Source: G023898405 sp964368985
Lineage (GTDB): Bacteria > Myxococcota > UBA727 > JABDBI01
Assembly (NCBI GenBank): GCA_964368985.1
Contig: CAYJDW010000083.1
Span: 1 to 11,783, forward strand
DNA length: 11,783 bases
Direction of reading: 5' to 3'
Shown: positions 1 to 7,181 of the stretch, in pieces
How the letters are laid out: each line of letters starts with the position of its first letter
Position numbering within the stretch: position 1 is the first letter of the stretch
Position numbers and translations under genes: made by a program
The notes under the pieces: generated by a model
Seen by the model: the letters and a program-made list of their open reading frames with translations, nothing else
What the model was told of the DNA's origin: nothing
Databases searched by the model: none

Positions 1-395
1 ATAAAGCGGTGGCAGAACAATATTTTAGCTTTCTGGAAGCTGGAAACATTGAAGGGCTGATGAATATTCTGGATGATGATATTATTTGGCACCAACCCGG
101 CAAGAATATTTTATCGGGCACCCACGTGGGGAAAGAGCAAGTGGCAGAACTCTTTCGCCAGTTCATGGTCAATTCAGAAGGATCGCTTCGCGTTAAGAAA
201 GAATCGATTATGGTCAACGATAGTCTCGTTAATGCCACTTTGTCGTTTAGTGCATCGCGTTGCCGCTATTTTGATGTGACAATAAATATGAAGGGCACCG
301 ATCTCATGCGCATCGAAAATGGCAAAATCAAAGAAGTGTATTTATTCTCCGAAAATCAAGATGAGGAAGATGCATTTTGGGGCCTCAAAATATAA
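1..395 (+). CDS. NTF2/SnoaL-like small protein, 5' end probably outside window
   Basis: The reading frame is open to the left edge, with in-frame codons for Lys-Ala before the GTG at 9. The true start is therefore probably upstream, although GTG at 9 would give a 128-residue protein of almost full family length. The order of motifs fits the SnoaL-like/NTF2-like cone fold. An N-terminal helix (AEQYFSFLEAGNIEGLM) is followed by a Trp-His segment (IIWHQPG), a Gly-Thr/Gly-Lys turn (SGTHVGKEQVAELF), beta strands with an aromatic-rich core (DLMRIENGKIKEVYLF), and the terminal DAFWG typical of the ketosteroid-isomerase-related subgroup. Family members are cytosolic and bind small hydrophobic ligands, acting as isomerases, cyclases or hydrolases. 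The substrate cannot be told from sequence. No signal peptide is visible. The next gene on the same strand starts 175 bp later, beyond a hairpin. Confidence 0.8.
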   Translation, partial: KAVAEQYFSFLEAGNIEGLMNILDDDIIWHQPGKNILSGTHVGKEQVAELFRQFMVNSEGSLRVKKESIMVNDSLVNATLSFSASRCRYFDVTINMKGTDLMRIENGKIKEVYLFSENQDEEDAFWGLKI

Positions 396-427
396 TTTCC
401 CAGAAGGCTAAATCAACGCCAGCCCGC

Positions 428-454
428 ACAGGCCTTTTCCATAAAGGCCTGTTT
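428..454 (+). terminator. Hairpin terminator after the NTF2-like gene
   Basis: A perfect 10-bp stem (ACAGGCCTTT / AAAGGCCTGT) with a 5-base loop TCCAT lies 33 bp after the stop codon and is followed by TTTC. The stem is strong, but the T tract is short, so termination may be partial. The rest of the 396-570 gap shows nothing else clear. Confidence 0.55.
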
Positions 455-570
455 CAAAAATACTCGTGCCGGTGCGCTCTAAGTAATGCTTTTCCAAACT
501 AATTTTTCTGCTACACAATGCAGTTGAACACTGGATACTATTTGCGCCAAAAAATATAGTTGAAACTTCT

Positions 571-2070
571 ATGAAAATTTTATTACCGCTTTTTTTGTTC
601 TTAAGCACGATAAGTAATTCTTCAGCTGCCTTGGCCTTCATGCCACTGGAAGAAGCAGTACAAATCATCCGTAATTCCGACTTGCCGTCGTTTTTATCCG
701 ATGCAGCAGACAAAGACGCTGTGCTTAGCAGTATAAATTTTCTTGAAAAGACTATGATGCCAAAGATAAACCGCATTCAAACTAGGCAAGAGCTTAATAA
801 GTTTTCGACGCTCTTTATGGTGCTGAACCTAAAAATCATTCTTTTGGCAAAACAGAATCATCTTGGCCAACGTGATTGCGGGCGAATGCACGCTCGAAAT
901 GGACTCAGGTCTCTGCCTGAGTATATTGCCGCCCAAACCTTCATCAAAGCCGCGCTGCAACGTCATCAAGCTCTATCGACCATCCCAGTTTCCACATTTA
1001 GCAGCATGCAGGTTTATGCCGCGAGCACTACAATGCGGGTTGGCCTGTTGAAGCACCCAGAGGAGGAATATGCAAGCTTTGTCTACGATTCCAGCACCTT
1101 GGGCTTAACCAATGTATCTGCGCCGGTTATTTTTTCTCAGGGTCACCATGCCCATCTATTAGTAAATGATGGCATGGTGGTGCCAGATTTTGGTATATTG
1201 GTAGAAGATCGCGAAGGCAGTCCCATGACCGAAATTTATTATGGTGCCTTTGGTGAATTTCCCTTTACGGTTTCTCCAAGAAAAATCAGGATTTTTGAGG
1301 AACAGCCAGCTCAAAATTATTCGTTTGCGCATACTCATCCAGCACCTTCGGCGAATGTACCTGAGGATTATTCACCAGAGCTCGTACAGCTGCTGCCTGA
1401 CATAATTATGTCGCCAGAAGTGGAGAGAATTTTTGGGAACTTTGACGCATTTTGTCGAAGCTTCGATGCGCAAATTTCAGCTAACAAAAAATCTGCGTTT
1501 GTGAGTTTTTATTCTAATGAAGCTGAGCGTCTCGGTTTCCTCGCTCAACAACAGCTTGATAGCATTAATCTCCCGATGCTCGAGTCTTCGCGTGAGGAAA
1601 TTATTAATGCGATGAGGATCGAAGAATACCGGCAAACCGAAGCACTTATTGAAGAGCGAAACCACCTAGTTGAAAAGGAGTGGGAGTCGCGACGCCATCA
1701 GGTTGTTAATGGAACTATCGCTAACAAACCCTCTAAAAAGAATGGTAAACCACCCCGTGGCCGCGGCACCGACCACTTGCGGGCTTCCGAAAATAGTTCT
1801 TTAGAGAAGGTGCTTATTATGCAAGAAATCGACGAAAAAATATTTAAGGGTCGCATAAAATATCGGAAAATAAATAAATTCCTCAAACAGATTGGGCGTC
1901 GCTATTTTCCGAATCAAAGCCGTGAAAAAGGTTCCCACATTCAGATTGTCGGAGATGTCGGGGAAAAAACTAAAACGCTAGTTAAGCCACATGGCCATAA
2001 AGGCGCGACTATGCCGATGAGCTATTTGAAGATTTTTAGCCAGAGTGCACATGAACATGAAAATCATTGA
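571..2070 (+). CDS. Exported protein with HTHP motif and C-terminal HicA-like (YcfA-type) domain
   Basis: I do not recognise this 499-residue protein as a whole. Residues 1-22 form a Sec signal peptide (basic MK, hydrophobic LLPLFLFLS, cleavage near SSAALA), so it should leave the cytoplasm. A middle region contains FAHTHPAPSANVPED. His254, His256 and Asp266 there resemble the H-x-H-P...D metal site of JAMM/MPN+ peptidases, but the His-Asp spacing is one or two residues short and the partner Glu is not certain. A basic linker (about 385-405, KPSKKNGKPPRGRG) leads to a C-terminal segment, about 429-493. It reads INKFLKQIG, then KGSH at 453-456, then TLVKPHGHKGATMPMSYLK, and this pattern closely follows the HicA/YcfA toxin fold, whose catalytic His sits in the G-S-H motif. 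A HicA fold at the end of a secreted protein is odd. It could be a secreted RNase-type toxin, or a dsRBD-like fold used for another purpose. No antitoxin-like HicB partner lies next to it. The start was chosen because it gives a clean signal peptide; no strong ribosome binding site precedes it. Confidence 0.75.
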   Translation: MKILLPLFLFLSTISNSSAALAFMPLEEAVQIIRNSDLPSFLSDAADKDAVLSSINFLEKTMMPKINRIQTRQELNKFSTLFMVLNLKIILLAKQNHLGQRDCGRMHARNGLRSLPEYIAAQTFIKAALQRHQALSTIPVSTFSSMQVYAASTTMRVGLLKHPEEEYASFVYDSSTLGLTNVSAPVIFSQGHHAHLLVNDGMVVPDFGILVEDREGSPMTEIYYGAFGEFPFTVSPRKIRIFEEQPAQNYSFAHTHPAPSANVPEDYSPELVQLLPDIIMSPEVERIFGNFDAFCRSFDAQISANKKSAFVSFYSNEAERLGFLAQQQLDSINLPMLESSREEIINAMRIEEYRQTEALIEERNHLVEKEWESRRHQVVNGTIANKPSKKNGKPPRGRGTDHLRASENSSLEKVLIMQEIDEKIFKGRIKYRKINKFLKQIGRRYFPNQSREKGSHIQIVGDVGEKTKTLVKPHGHKGATMPMSYLKIFSQSAHEHENH

Positions 2071-2094
2071 AAATCTCATGGGGGTGAAAAAAGG

Positions 2095-2379
2095 CTATTC
2101 GGAGACAATAAAGCGGTAAGGAACCTCTTTCCAAAAATTTCCAGCGTAGTCAATTCCAATGCGAGGCGTTCGTACAATTTTGGAGATTTTTACCCCTTGG
2201 TCCTCGATCCAAAGTGCACTTTTTTCTTGTGCTATAAGCCCGTTAAGAGACTTATTAATAGCCATGAATTTTGTAAGCTTTTCCGGCCCGCTCATAGTTC
2301 CCGCACCGCGAATAAGAATCCCTGCGGGATATTCCACTTCGCCATTAGGAAGAAAGAATATTGAGTATCGACAATGAGG
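2095..2379 (-). pseudogene. C-terminal remnant of DNA-3-methyladenine glycosylase (AAG/MPG family)
   Basis: Read on the minus strand, the frame open from 2379 down to the stop at 2095 encodes YPAGILIRG, then SGPEKLTKFMAINKSLNG, then ALWIED, TPRIGIDYAGNFW and the terminal PYRF. These are the ordered C-terminal motifs of the AAG/MPG family: LIRA/LIRG, GP-KL--AL-I, RIGI--AG-W and P-RFY. AAG enzymes excise alkylated purines such as 3-methyladenine and are about 190-220 residues long. The N-terminal half, with the Y-x-YG-HY motif and the catalytic Glu, should lie upstream (2380 and above). Instead there is an in-frame TGA at 2380-2382, and none of the three minus frames shows the missing motifs. 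The only plausible start inside the remnant is a GTG at 2337, which would leave about 80 residues without the active site. I therefore call it a decayed gene fragment. It converges tail to tail with the preceding exported protein, 24 bp apart. Confidence 0.75.
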
Positions 2380-2462
2380 TCATAAGAGCTCTCATCGATG
2401 GAAATTTTATTTTAGTTGACGAATATCGCTGCGGCAGCATGGTCACACTATCCTCAAAGAAA

Positions 2463-3074
2463 TTACGAAGAAATCGCCCCAGCCAATGCATCAACGATCA
2501 GATCAATATATTCGTTTTGCTTTTCCACAAGGTCGTCGTGGAAAAAAATGGGAAGGTCATCCAAAAGGGCAAAAAATGCATTGCGAATAAGAATTCCGAT
2601 AAGTTTTGGGTCGAGTTCTTTGCGGATTTTTCCTTCATTCTGCAGCGCTTCGAGTTCTTTGGCCCAGGGGCCTGCGAAACGGCTTTCGAGACCAACAATA
2701 TCAAATTGTCCACCCTCAAGACTTTCCCACTTGATCAAACGCCATAAAGCCGGATTATTTTGGTAAAATAAAAATCGATTAGTAAGAGCTTTCCGAATAA
2801 ATCCGCCAATATCTTTGGCGGTGGATGCGTGAAAGTCAGCCGTCATCCCTGCTTTCAGAAAGGCATCTTTTTTTACTGATTTCCATAGCTCCTCTTTATT
2901 CTTAAAATAGTGGTAGATGAGCGCCTGAGGAACCCCTGCTTTTTTGGCAATCTGCGACATCGAGCCGCCAGCAAAACCATTTCCGACAAATACTTCCAAG
3001 GCTGCGCCTAGGATTTTTTCCAGGCTTTCTTGGCGTCGTTGTTCATTTATTTTGTTTTTCACAGATCGATTCAT
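2463..3074 (-). CDS. TetR/AcrR-family transcriptional regulator
   Basis: This 203-residue protein has the usual TetR length. The N-terminal helix-turn-helix covers about residues 18-62. ILGAALEVFVGNGFAGGSM leads into the recognition region SQIAKKAGVPQALIYHYFKNKEELW, which matches the family signature (IA--AGV----IY-YF-NKE-L). The C-terminal ligand-binding and dimerisation half (about 70-203) includes FYQNNPALWRLIKWESLEGG and is variable, as expected. The ATG at 3074 is preceded by a GGAAG-type ribosome binding site. It is transcribed away from the 211-residue exported protein, and the shared 244-bp region contains inverted repeats that are natural operator candidates. It therefore probably represses itself, the divergent gene, or both. 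The ligand is unknown. A gap of about 80 bp separates its stop from the glycosylase remnant. Confidence 0.92.
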   Translation of the reverse strand: MNRSVKNKINEQRRQESLEKILGAALEVFVGNGFAGGSMSQIAKKAGVPQALIYHYFKNKEELWKSVKKDAFLKAGMTADFHASTAKDIGGFIRKALTNRFLFYQNNPALWRLIKWESLEGGQFDIVGLESRFAGPWAKELEALQNEGKIRKELDPKLIGILIRNAFFALLDDLPIFFHDDLVEKQNEYIDLIVDALAGAISS

Positions 3075-3161
3075 GTTTCTTCCAGGCTAGCGATCCCTAA
3101 AATCGCTCAGTGAAGGGAAAATATAGCCATTTAGGTGAGAACTTTCAATGTTCTTTGCCGC

Positions 3162-3181
3162 CAATTTGATAAGGCAAATTG
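3162..3181. promoter_or_regulatory. Inverted repeat, candidate TetR-type operator
   Basis: CAATTTG at 3162-3168 and CAAATTG at 3175-3181 are exact reverse complements separated by 6 bases, a 20-bp dyad within the size range of TetR-family operators. It lies between the TetR-type gene (start 3074) and the divergent exported-protein gene (start 3319). A shorter dyad, AGAAC-N7-GTTCT at 3138-3154, lies just to its left. Assignment to this regulator rests on position only. Confidence 0.4.
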
Positions 3182-3250
3182 CTTGTTCTTTATCTTACAG
3201 ATTTCTTTGGACTGTTTTTTTGGTCTTTCACTCCACTGGGTTTACTTTTA

Positions 3251-3289
3251 GCTCATAAAAATAAATTCAAAAAAGGCTCCTTTATGAGC
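3251..3289. repeat. 9-bp inverted repeat in the leader of the 211-residue exported protein
   Basis: GCTCATAAA (3251-3259) and TTTATGAGC (3281-3289) are perfect reverse complements with a 21-base spacer, ending 29 bp before the start codon at 3319. In RNA this would be a stem with a large A-rich loop close to the ribosome binding site. In DNA it could be a second operator with half-sites about three helical turns apart (30 bp between matching positions). Its role is not established. Confidence 0.4.
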
Positions 3290-3318
3290 AGAGTTCAAAA
3301 AAATTATTTGGAGAGTTT

Positions 3319-3954
3319 ATGAATACTAAGATTATTACTGTATTGCTTAGCTTGGTTGCAGGCATTTTTGTGCAAGCAGAAAATTATGAAATCCAAGTGT
3401 GTAAGGTGGATCTGGGGAGAGCTATTTCCGTCGAACTGCCACCCTTCCTCAACCTCTTTCATGTCTTTGTAAAGGGACGCGAATATGGCCAAATTGAAAC
3501 ATTAAATTTTGACCCTGTAATAAGTTCCAACATTGATGGAATCCCAATCGCCGCGGGCAAGTCCTTTCCTTCGTATGTATCTAAAACCAATTTTGAAGGT
3601 GCCGAATGCCAAACAATATGGGAAGGTCATGAGGGCTATTCATATCATGAAAAATGGAAGATAATTTCTGACTTCTATACCCGCCAGGCTCAGGTTTATG
3701 ACTATCAATTATACAACGTCCAAGGGAAAAATTGCGGCAAAGTTGCCGAAGAGGCAGTTCATGCAGCCAGCTTGAAATTCCCTTTCCCTGGTATTAATGC
3801 CCAAGATCATGCGGATAAATTTCTTTACGATGTGGGAAGCCTAGGAAATATAGAAACCGCTGGGGAAGCAGTGGAAAACGTAGTAAGGGTAATAGAAGGT
3901 GCAGGCAATATTATTAATAATGTTACCAACAAAAAAGATTGCAATATTCAATAA
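3319..3954 (+). CDS. Exported protein, possible papain-fold (NlpC/LRAT-like) cysteine hydrolase
   Basis: This 211-residue protein begins with a clear Sec signal peptide (MNTKIITVLLSLVAGIFVQA, cleavage after residue 20). GGAGAG just upstream of the ATG is a good ribosome binding site. I do not recognise the family with certainty. FLNLFHVFVKG (His48) occurs early, and YDYQLYNVQGKNCGKVAEEA (Cys139 in an Asn-Cys pair at the start of a helix) occurs late. A His on a strand before a later Asn-Cys helix is the order seen in circularly permuted papain-like proteins such as the LRAT and PPPDE groups, so a secreted hydrolase or transferase acting on lipids, amides or peptides is possible. The C-terminal 40 residues are Gly/Asn/Val-rich and end in Cys208 (KKDCNIQ). 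Cysteines 28, 97, 139 and 208 could form disulfides after export, which would argue against Cys139 being a nucleophile. The gene stands alone between a divergent TetR-type regulator and a strong terminator. Confidence 0.75.
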   Translation: MNTKIITVLLSLVAGIFVQAENYEIQVCKVDLGRAISVELPPFLNLFHVFVKGREYGQIETLNFDPVISSNIDGIPIAAGKSFPSYVSKTNFEGAECQTIWEGHEGYSYHEKWKIISDFYTRQAQVYDYQLYNVQGKNCGKVAEEAVHAASLKFPFPGINAQDHADKFLYDVGSLGNIETAGEAVENVVRVIEGAGNIINNVTNKKDCNIQ

Positions 3955-3976
3955 TAAAACCATTAAAACTAGGTAC

Positions 3977-4002
3977 AAACACGCCAAAGGGCGTGTTTTT
4001 TT
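3977..4002 (+). terminator. Strong intrinsic terminator after the 211-residue exported protein
   Basis: The 8-bp stem AACACGCC / GGCGTGTT with a 4-base loop AAAG is followed directly by TTTTT and lies 23 bp after the stop codon. It separates this gene from the heme-binding-like unit downstream. Confidence 0.9.
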
Positions 4003-4140
4003 ATTAGAATAAATAAATTATTTTGGCGGCAACAATGCTATTAAGTCGTAAAATCATAGAGATACAGCTCCAAAAACCATGATCTACAGGTCCTCATTTA
4101 GCTGCACAACTAAGGCATAATTATTACTATCAACAGATTA

Positions 4141-4162
4141 AAAAGTTAATACATAAACTTTT
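4141..4162. repeat. Inverted repeat just upstream of the GlcG/HbpS-like gene
   Basis: AAAAGTT (4141-4147) and AACTTTT (4156-4162) form a perfect 7-bp dyad with an 8-base spacer. It abuts the AAGGA ribosome binding site (about 4164-4168) of the gene starting at 4179. It could be an operator or a weak hairpin. The AT-rich composition makes chance occurrence plausible. Confidence 0.25.
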
Positions 4163-4178
4163 ACAAGGATTAATAAAC

Positions 4179-4955
4179 GTGTTGGCTGGCCTCATAGTTT
4201 CAATTGTGCTGTCCTTAAATCTTAGTGCAGGAGTAGATTCTCCCTGTGCGGATTTGCCAAAATTTGAGGCGCTCCGTGCGGCCTTAAAGAAGGCGGTAGA
4301 CGAGGATAGCTCAGGGCAAAATCTTCACATGTGGGCCTCCATAGTAAATCGTGACGGTATAGTTTGTGCCGTCGCATTTTCAGGTTCGCATCGCGCCGCC
4401 CAATTGCCAGGAAGTCGAGTTATTTCAGCACAAAAGGCTTATACCGCCAATGCTTTTAGCCTCGATGGCTCATCGGCAAGCGACGGCTCTGGCGCATCAA
4501 AAGGCATCGCCGTATCAACTGCTAATATTTATGCCACCGTTCTGCCGGGCGGTACTGATTACGGGCTCGAACACAGTAATCCTGTTCACGTCGAAAAAGC
4601 ATATGCAGGCCATCCTCGTGATTTTGGGAGCGCCGCTGATCCGATGGTGGGTCAAATCATAGGAGGCGTCAATGTCTTCGGTGGGGGCCTCGCTCTCTAC
4701 GACGCCACTAGAAAAATTGTTGGAGGCTTAGGCCTAAGCGGCGATACCTCCTGCACCGACCACTTCATAGCCTGGCGAATGCGCCACTATCTGGCGCTTG
4801 ATTATCTTTCAGGGGTGGAAGGCTCTTCGCAAGATCCCTTGCGGCCAGATAATATAATTTTCGATATGTCTCAAAAAGGCTTGAGCGCGAGCGGATTTGG
4901 GCATCCTACTTGTTTTAAGGCAATGGATCCGAAAAGCTTGTCAGAAGTGCGATAA
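4179..4955 (+). CDS. Exported GlcG/HbpS-like (DUF336) heme-binding family protein
   Basis: This 258-residue protein carries the conserved DUF336 (GlcG/HbpS) core. In order: MWASIVNRDGIVCAVAFSG (51-69), the signature GSRVISAQKAYTANAFSL (78-95), DPMVGQIIGGVNVFGGGLAL (154-173), VGGLGLSGDTSCTDHFIAWR (181-200) and SGFGHPTC (238-245). Family members of the HbpS type are secreted proteins that bind heme or other small cofactors, and some serve as the sensory partner of a membrane protein. Heme binding here is inferred from the family only. The first 17 or so residues (LAGLIVSIVLSLNLSA) form a signal peptide. The start is a GTG preceded by AAGGA; no ATG start gives the signal peptide. The stop lies 4 bp before the start of the channel-like gene, so the two are almost surely co-transcribed and may be translationally coupled. 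Confidence 0.88.
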   Translation: MLAGLIVSIVLSLNLSAGVDSPCADLPKFEALRAALKKAVDEDSSGQNLHMWASIVNRDGIVCAVAFSGSHRAAQLPGSRVISAQKAYTANAFSLDGSSASDGSGASKGIAVSTANIYATVLPGGTDYGLEHSNPVHVEKAYAGHPRDFGSAADPMVGQIIGGVNVFGGGLALYDATRKIVGGLGLSGDTSCTDHFIAWRMRHYLALDYLSGVEGSSQDPLRPDNIIFDMSQKGLSASGFGHPTCFKAMDPKSLSEVR

Positions 4956-4959
4956 TTCT

Positions 4960-5970
4960 ATGTATTTTCAAAAACTATGTGACCAAACATTATTGCTGAA
5001 ATTGGTGTTCTTCGTGAGCATGATGATGACTGCGGCCCGCATTTGCCCAGCTGTTGAGCTGGGCAAGGAATATGCCCATGCCCCTCGCCACGCCAAGGTT
5101 CACGTGGGCACTCATTTACTTGCTCTTTACAACTTTAATTATGTGAAAAAGAGTTTTGATATCAACTTCTATAGTTGGTGGGTTACCAGTCTTGCCGGCT
5201 ATGAGGCAAATAAATTCGTTGAGGTATCCAACGCCTACCAATTTGATATAAAAAATCCCGTAACAGAAAAAATTACTGACGATCTTTACCGCACGCTTTG
5301 TCGCTATTATGCAACTGTGTTTCATAACTGGAATATGAGAGACTTTCCTTTCGATTTACAAGTTTTAAAAGTCGATATGGAAGATACACTCTATGAACTC
5401 AGTCAAATTGAATTTGTGCCCGACATTAAAAATAGCAAGATTTCCAAAGGATTGGTTTTAGACGGTTGGCAGATCCTAGACTTTACTATTGAATCAAATC
5501 CAAATCTTTATACCACCAATTTTGGTAATCCCTTGGTGCCAAACAGCACCTATTCCCGGCTCTCGCTGGTCATTACCATCAAGCGGGAGGGTTTGCGAAT
5601 ATTTTTTACGAGCTTTATTGGCTTCATGATTGCAACTTTTCTTTCGCTTTTGGCGTTTTTAATTAGTCCGCAAAATCTTTCAGCTAAATTTTCCCTCTCG
5701 CTCGGTTCGGTATTTGCCGCTATGACCAATAAATATCTCATTGATAGCGCGTTGCCGATATCGCCGACTTTTACTTTGTCAGACGCCGTTCAGATGTCGA
5801 GCTTCGTTTTTATTCTTTTGACTGTTTGCTCAGGCGTGATCGAAGTGGCTCTCGCCCAGAAAGACAAAGTAGAGCTTGGCATTAAGATTAGCCGTATCAT
5901 TTTGTTTTTGGGTTTTGGCGCCCATGTGTTTTTTCTTAGCTTCTTTATTTTTCGCGCCGTTAACTCCTAG
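4960..5970 (+). CDS. Pentameric ligand-gated ion channel-like membrane protein (Cys-loop family relative)
   Basis: I chose the ATG at 4960 (336 residues). An earlier in-frame ATG at 4897 would overlap the previous gene and place 21 residues before the signal sequence. Residues 9-31 look like a signal peptide (LLLKLVFFVSMMMTAARICPA). About 48-210 form a beta-rich extracellular domain containing NMRDFPFDLQVLKVDMED (125-142). Its FPFD-Q-L is the strongest hallmark of the Cys-loop superfamily; prokaryotic members lack the disulfide loop, as here. Four hydrophobic segments follow: M1 213-235, M2 242-262 (small and polar residues, pore-like, ending IDSALP), M3 276-298 and M4 310-331. That layout (signal peptide, ligand domain, four TMs, short M3-M4 loop) fits bacterial pLGICs. 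Ion selectivity and ligand cannot be read. It follows the GlcG/HbpS-like protein by 4 bp and overlaps the convergent aminotransferase 3' end by 11 bp. Confidence 0.8.
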   Translation: MYFQKLCDQTLLLKLVFFVSMMMTAARICPAVELGKEYAHAPRHAKVHVGTHLLALYNFNYVKKSFDINFYSWWVTSLAGYEANKFVEVSNAYQFDIKNPVTEKITDDLYRTLCRYYATVFHNWNMRDFPFDLQVLKVDMEDTLYELSQIEFVPDIKNSKISKGLVLDGWQILDFTIESNPNLYTTNFGNPLVPNSTYSRLSLVITIKREGLRIFFTSFIGFMIATFLSLLAFLISPQNLSAKFSLSLGSVFAAMTNKYLIDSALPISPTFTLSDAVQMSSFVFILLTVCSGVIEVALAQKDKVELGIKISRIILFLGFGAHVFFLSFFIFRAVNS

Positions 5971-7147
5971 CTTTGTTAAGCGCTAATCTCACCTTCTCAA
6001 TAGTTTCTGGCCGCTTGCAAAAGGCAATACGAAGCCAATCTTTTAGAGGCGCTCCACTCACAAAGAAACTCGAGATGGGCAACATAGCAACACCAAAGCG
6101 ATGCATAATTTCGGTGGCCATATCGTTGTCCGTTGATGCTTTGAGCAAAGCCTCGTGTTTTTGCGCCATGAGAAAATATGCGCCCTGAGGTTCAGGAACA
6201 TAAAATCCGAAGTCCTGCAGGATTGGCCGCATGAGGTCACGCAGAAGCATAAATTCTTTGCGTAGATCAAGAAGATAAGATTTTACAAATTCCAAATCCG
6301 CCATGACATCGGCAACCGCGCGTTGCATATGCGGAGCAAGGCAAAAAACCGTCGCTTCATGAGCGGCCCGAATACCGCACATGTATTTCTTTGGGGCAAA
6401 AACCCACCCGACTTTAAAGCCGGTAAATGAGAAGGTTTTCGATATGGCCGAAATAAAAATCGTCTCTTCGCTATACTCAGCGGGAAAATGTTTAAAGCTT
6501 TGGTCGTGAGGAGGATAGACAATATTTTCGTAGACGCCGTCAATAACAACGGGGATATTATTTTTGCGCGCGCACTCATAAATTTTTTTTAACTCATCGC
6601 TAAAGAATACTTTTCCCGTTGGGTTATGCGGATGATTTAACATGATGAGAGCGACATCTTCCTCCATCGCCCGATAAAACTTTTCCCAATCAATGCGCCA
6701 ATGCCCGTCATCGCTAGCCGCAATAAGAGGCACGCCAATAAGCGTTGCGCCCGCCATGGATGCACACGCCAAATATGATTCGTAATAAGGCTCAAAAACA
6801 AGAATTTTTTGCCCCGGATTTACGAGACCCATAATGGTACAAAAAATCCCTTCAGTTGCACCATTGACGACGGTAATTTCATCGTTGGCATCGTAAACTC
6901 GTGGCATAAAAGCTTTGGAATACTCGCTAAGCGCCTCACAGAGTGCAGGGTGCCCTGATGCACGTGTGTATTGGTTTGGCCCTTGACCGAGATAATAGTG
7001 CATCCTTTTTAACAACAGTTCCGGTCCCTCGAAATCAGGAAAACCTTGCGCCAAATTGATTGCATTGTTTTTTTGTGCTTCGCGCGTGGTGCGCGCAAAA
7101 ATACTTTCCGTGATGTTGCTAAAACGCTGTGCGCCTGTCGTCGTCAT
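5960..7147 (-). CDS. PLP-dependent class I/II aminotransferase (YbdL / kynurenine aminotransferase type)
   Basis: This 395-residue protein has the length and motif order of fold-type I aminotransferases. INLAQGFPDFEGP (30-42) is typical of the methionine/kynurenine (YbdL, KAT) subgroup. Others are QYTRASGHPAL (59-69), VVNGATEG (93-100), NHPHNPTGK with Asn175, Asp203 for the pyridine nitrogen, SAISKTFSFTGFKVGW with the Schiff-base Lys237, and LRIAF with the substrate carboxylate Arg373. Family members move the amino group of methionine, phenylalanine, tyrosine or kynurenine to a 2-oxo acid. The exact substrate here is not certain. A mild oddity is IDGVYE where DE-VYE is usual, one residue after the cofactor Asp. 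The protein is cytosolic. It is the second gene on its strand after the FAD oxidoreductase, but a terminator lies between them, so it likely has its own promoter near a 19-bp palindrome. Confidence 0.93.
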   Translation of the reverse strand: MTTTGAQRFSNITESIFARTTREAQKNNAINLAQGFPDFEGPELLLKRMHYYLGQGPNQYTRASGHPALCEALSEYSKAFMPRVYDANDEITVVNGATEGIFCTIMGLVNPGQKILVFEPYYESYLACASMAGATLIGVPLIAASDDGHWRIDWEKFYRAMEEDVALIMLNHPHNPTGKVFFSDELKKIYECARKNNIPVVIDGVYENIVYPPHDQSFKHFPAEYSEETIFISAISKTFSFTGFKVGWVFAPKKYMCGIRAAHEATVFCLAPHMQRAVADVMADLEFVKSYLLDLRKEFMLLRDLMRPILQDFGFYVPEPQGAYFLMAQKHEALLKASTDNDMATEIMHRFGVAMLPISSFFVSGAPLKDWLRIAFCKRPETIEKVRLALNKARS

Positions 7148-7181
7148 TGAATGTCCGTGGTGAGCACTTGGTAATTAATGC

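Noticed and set aside
2361..2747. Plus-strand open frame of 128 codons across the TetR region
   Set aside because: It lies opposite the well-supported TetR-type gene and across the glycosylase remnant, with no motif or ribosome binding site. It is a shadow of the minus-strand gene.
4897..4959. Earlier in-frame ATG for the channel-like protein
   Set aside because: It would add 21 residues overlapping the end of the DUF336 gene and bury the signal peptide. The ATG at 4960 fits a tight operon junction.
5960..5970. Overlap of the channel-like and aminotransferase genes as a sign of an annotation error
   Set aside because: An 11-bp tail-to-tail overlap between two well-supported convergent genes is ordinary.
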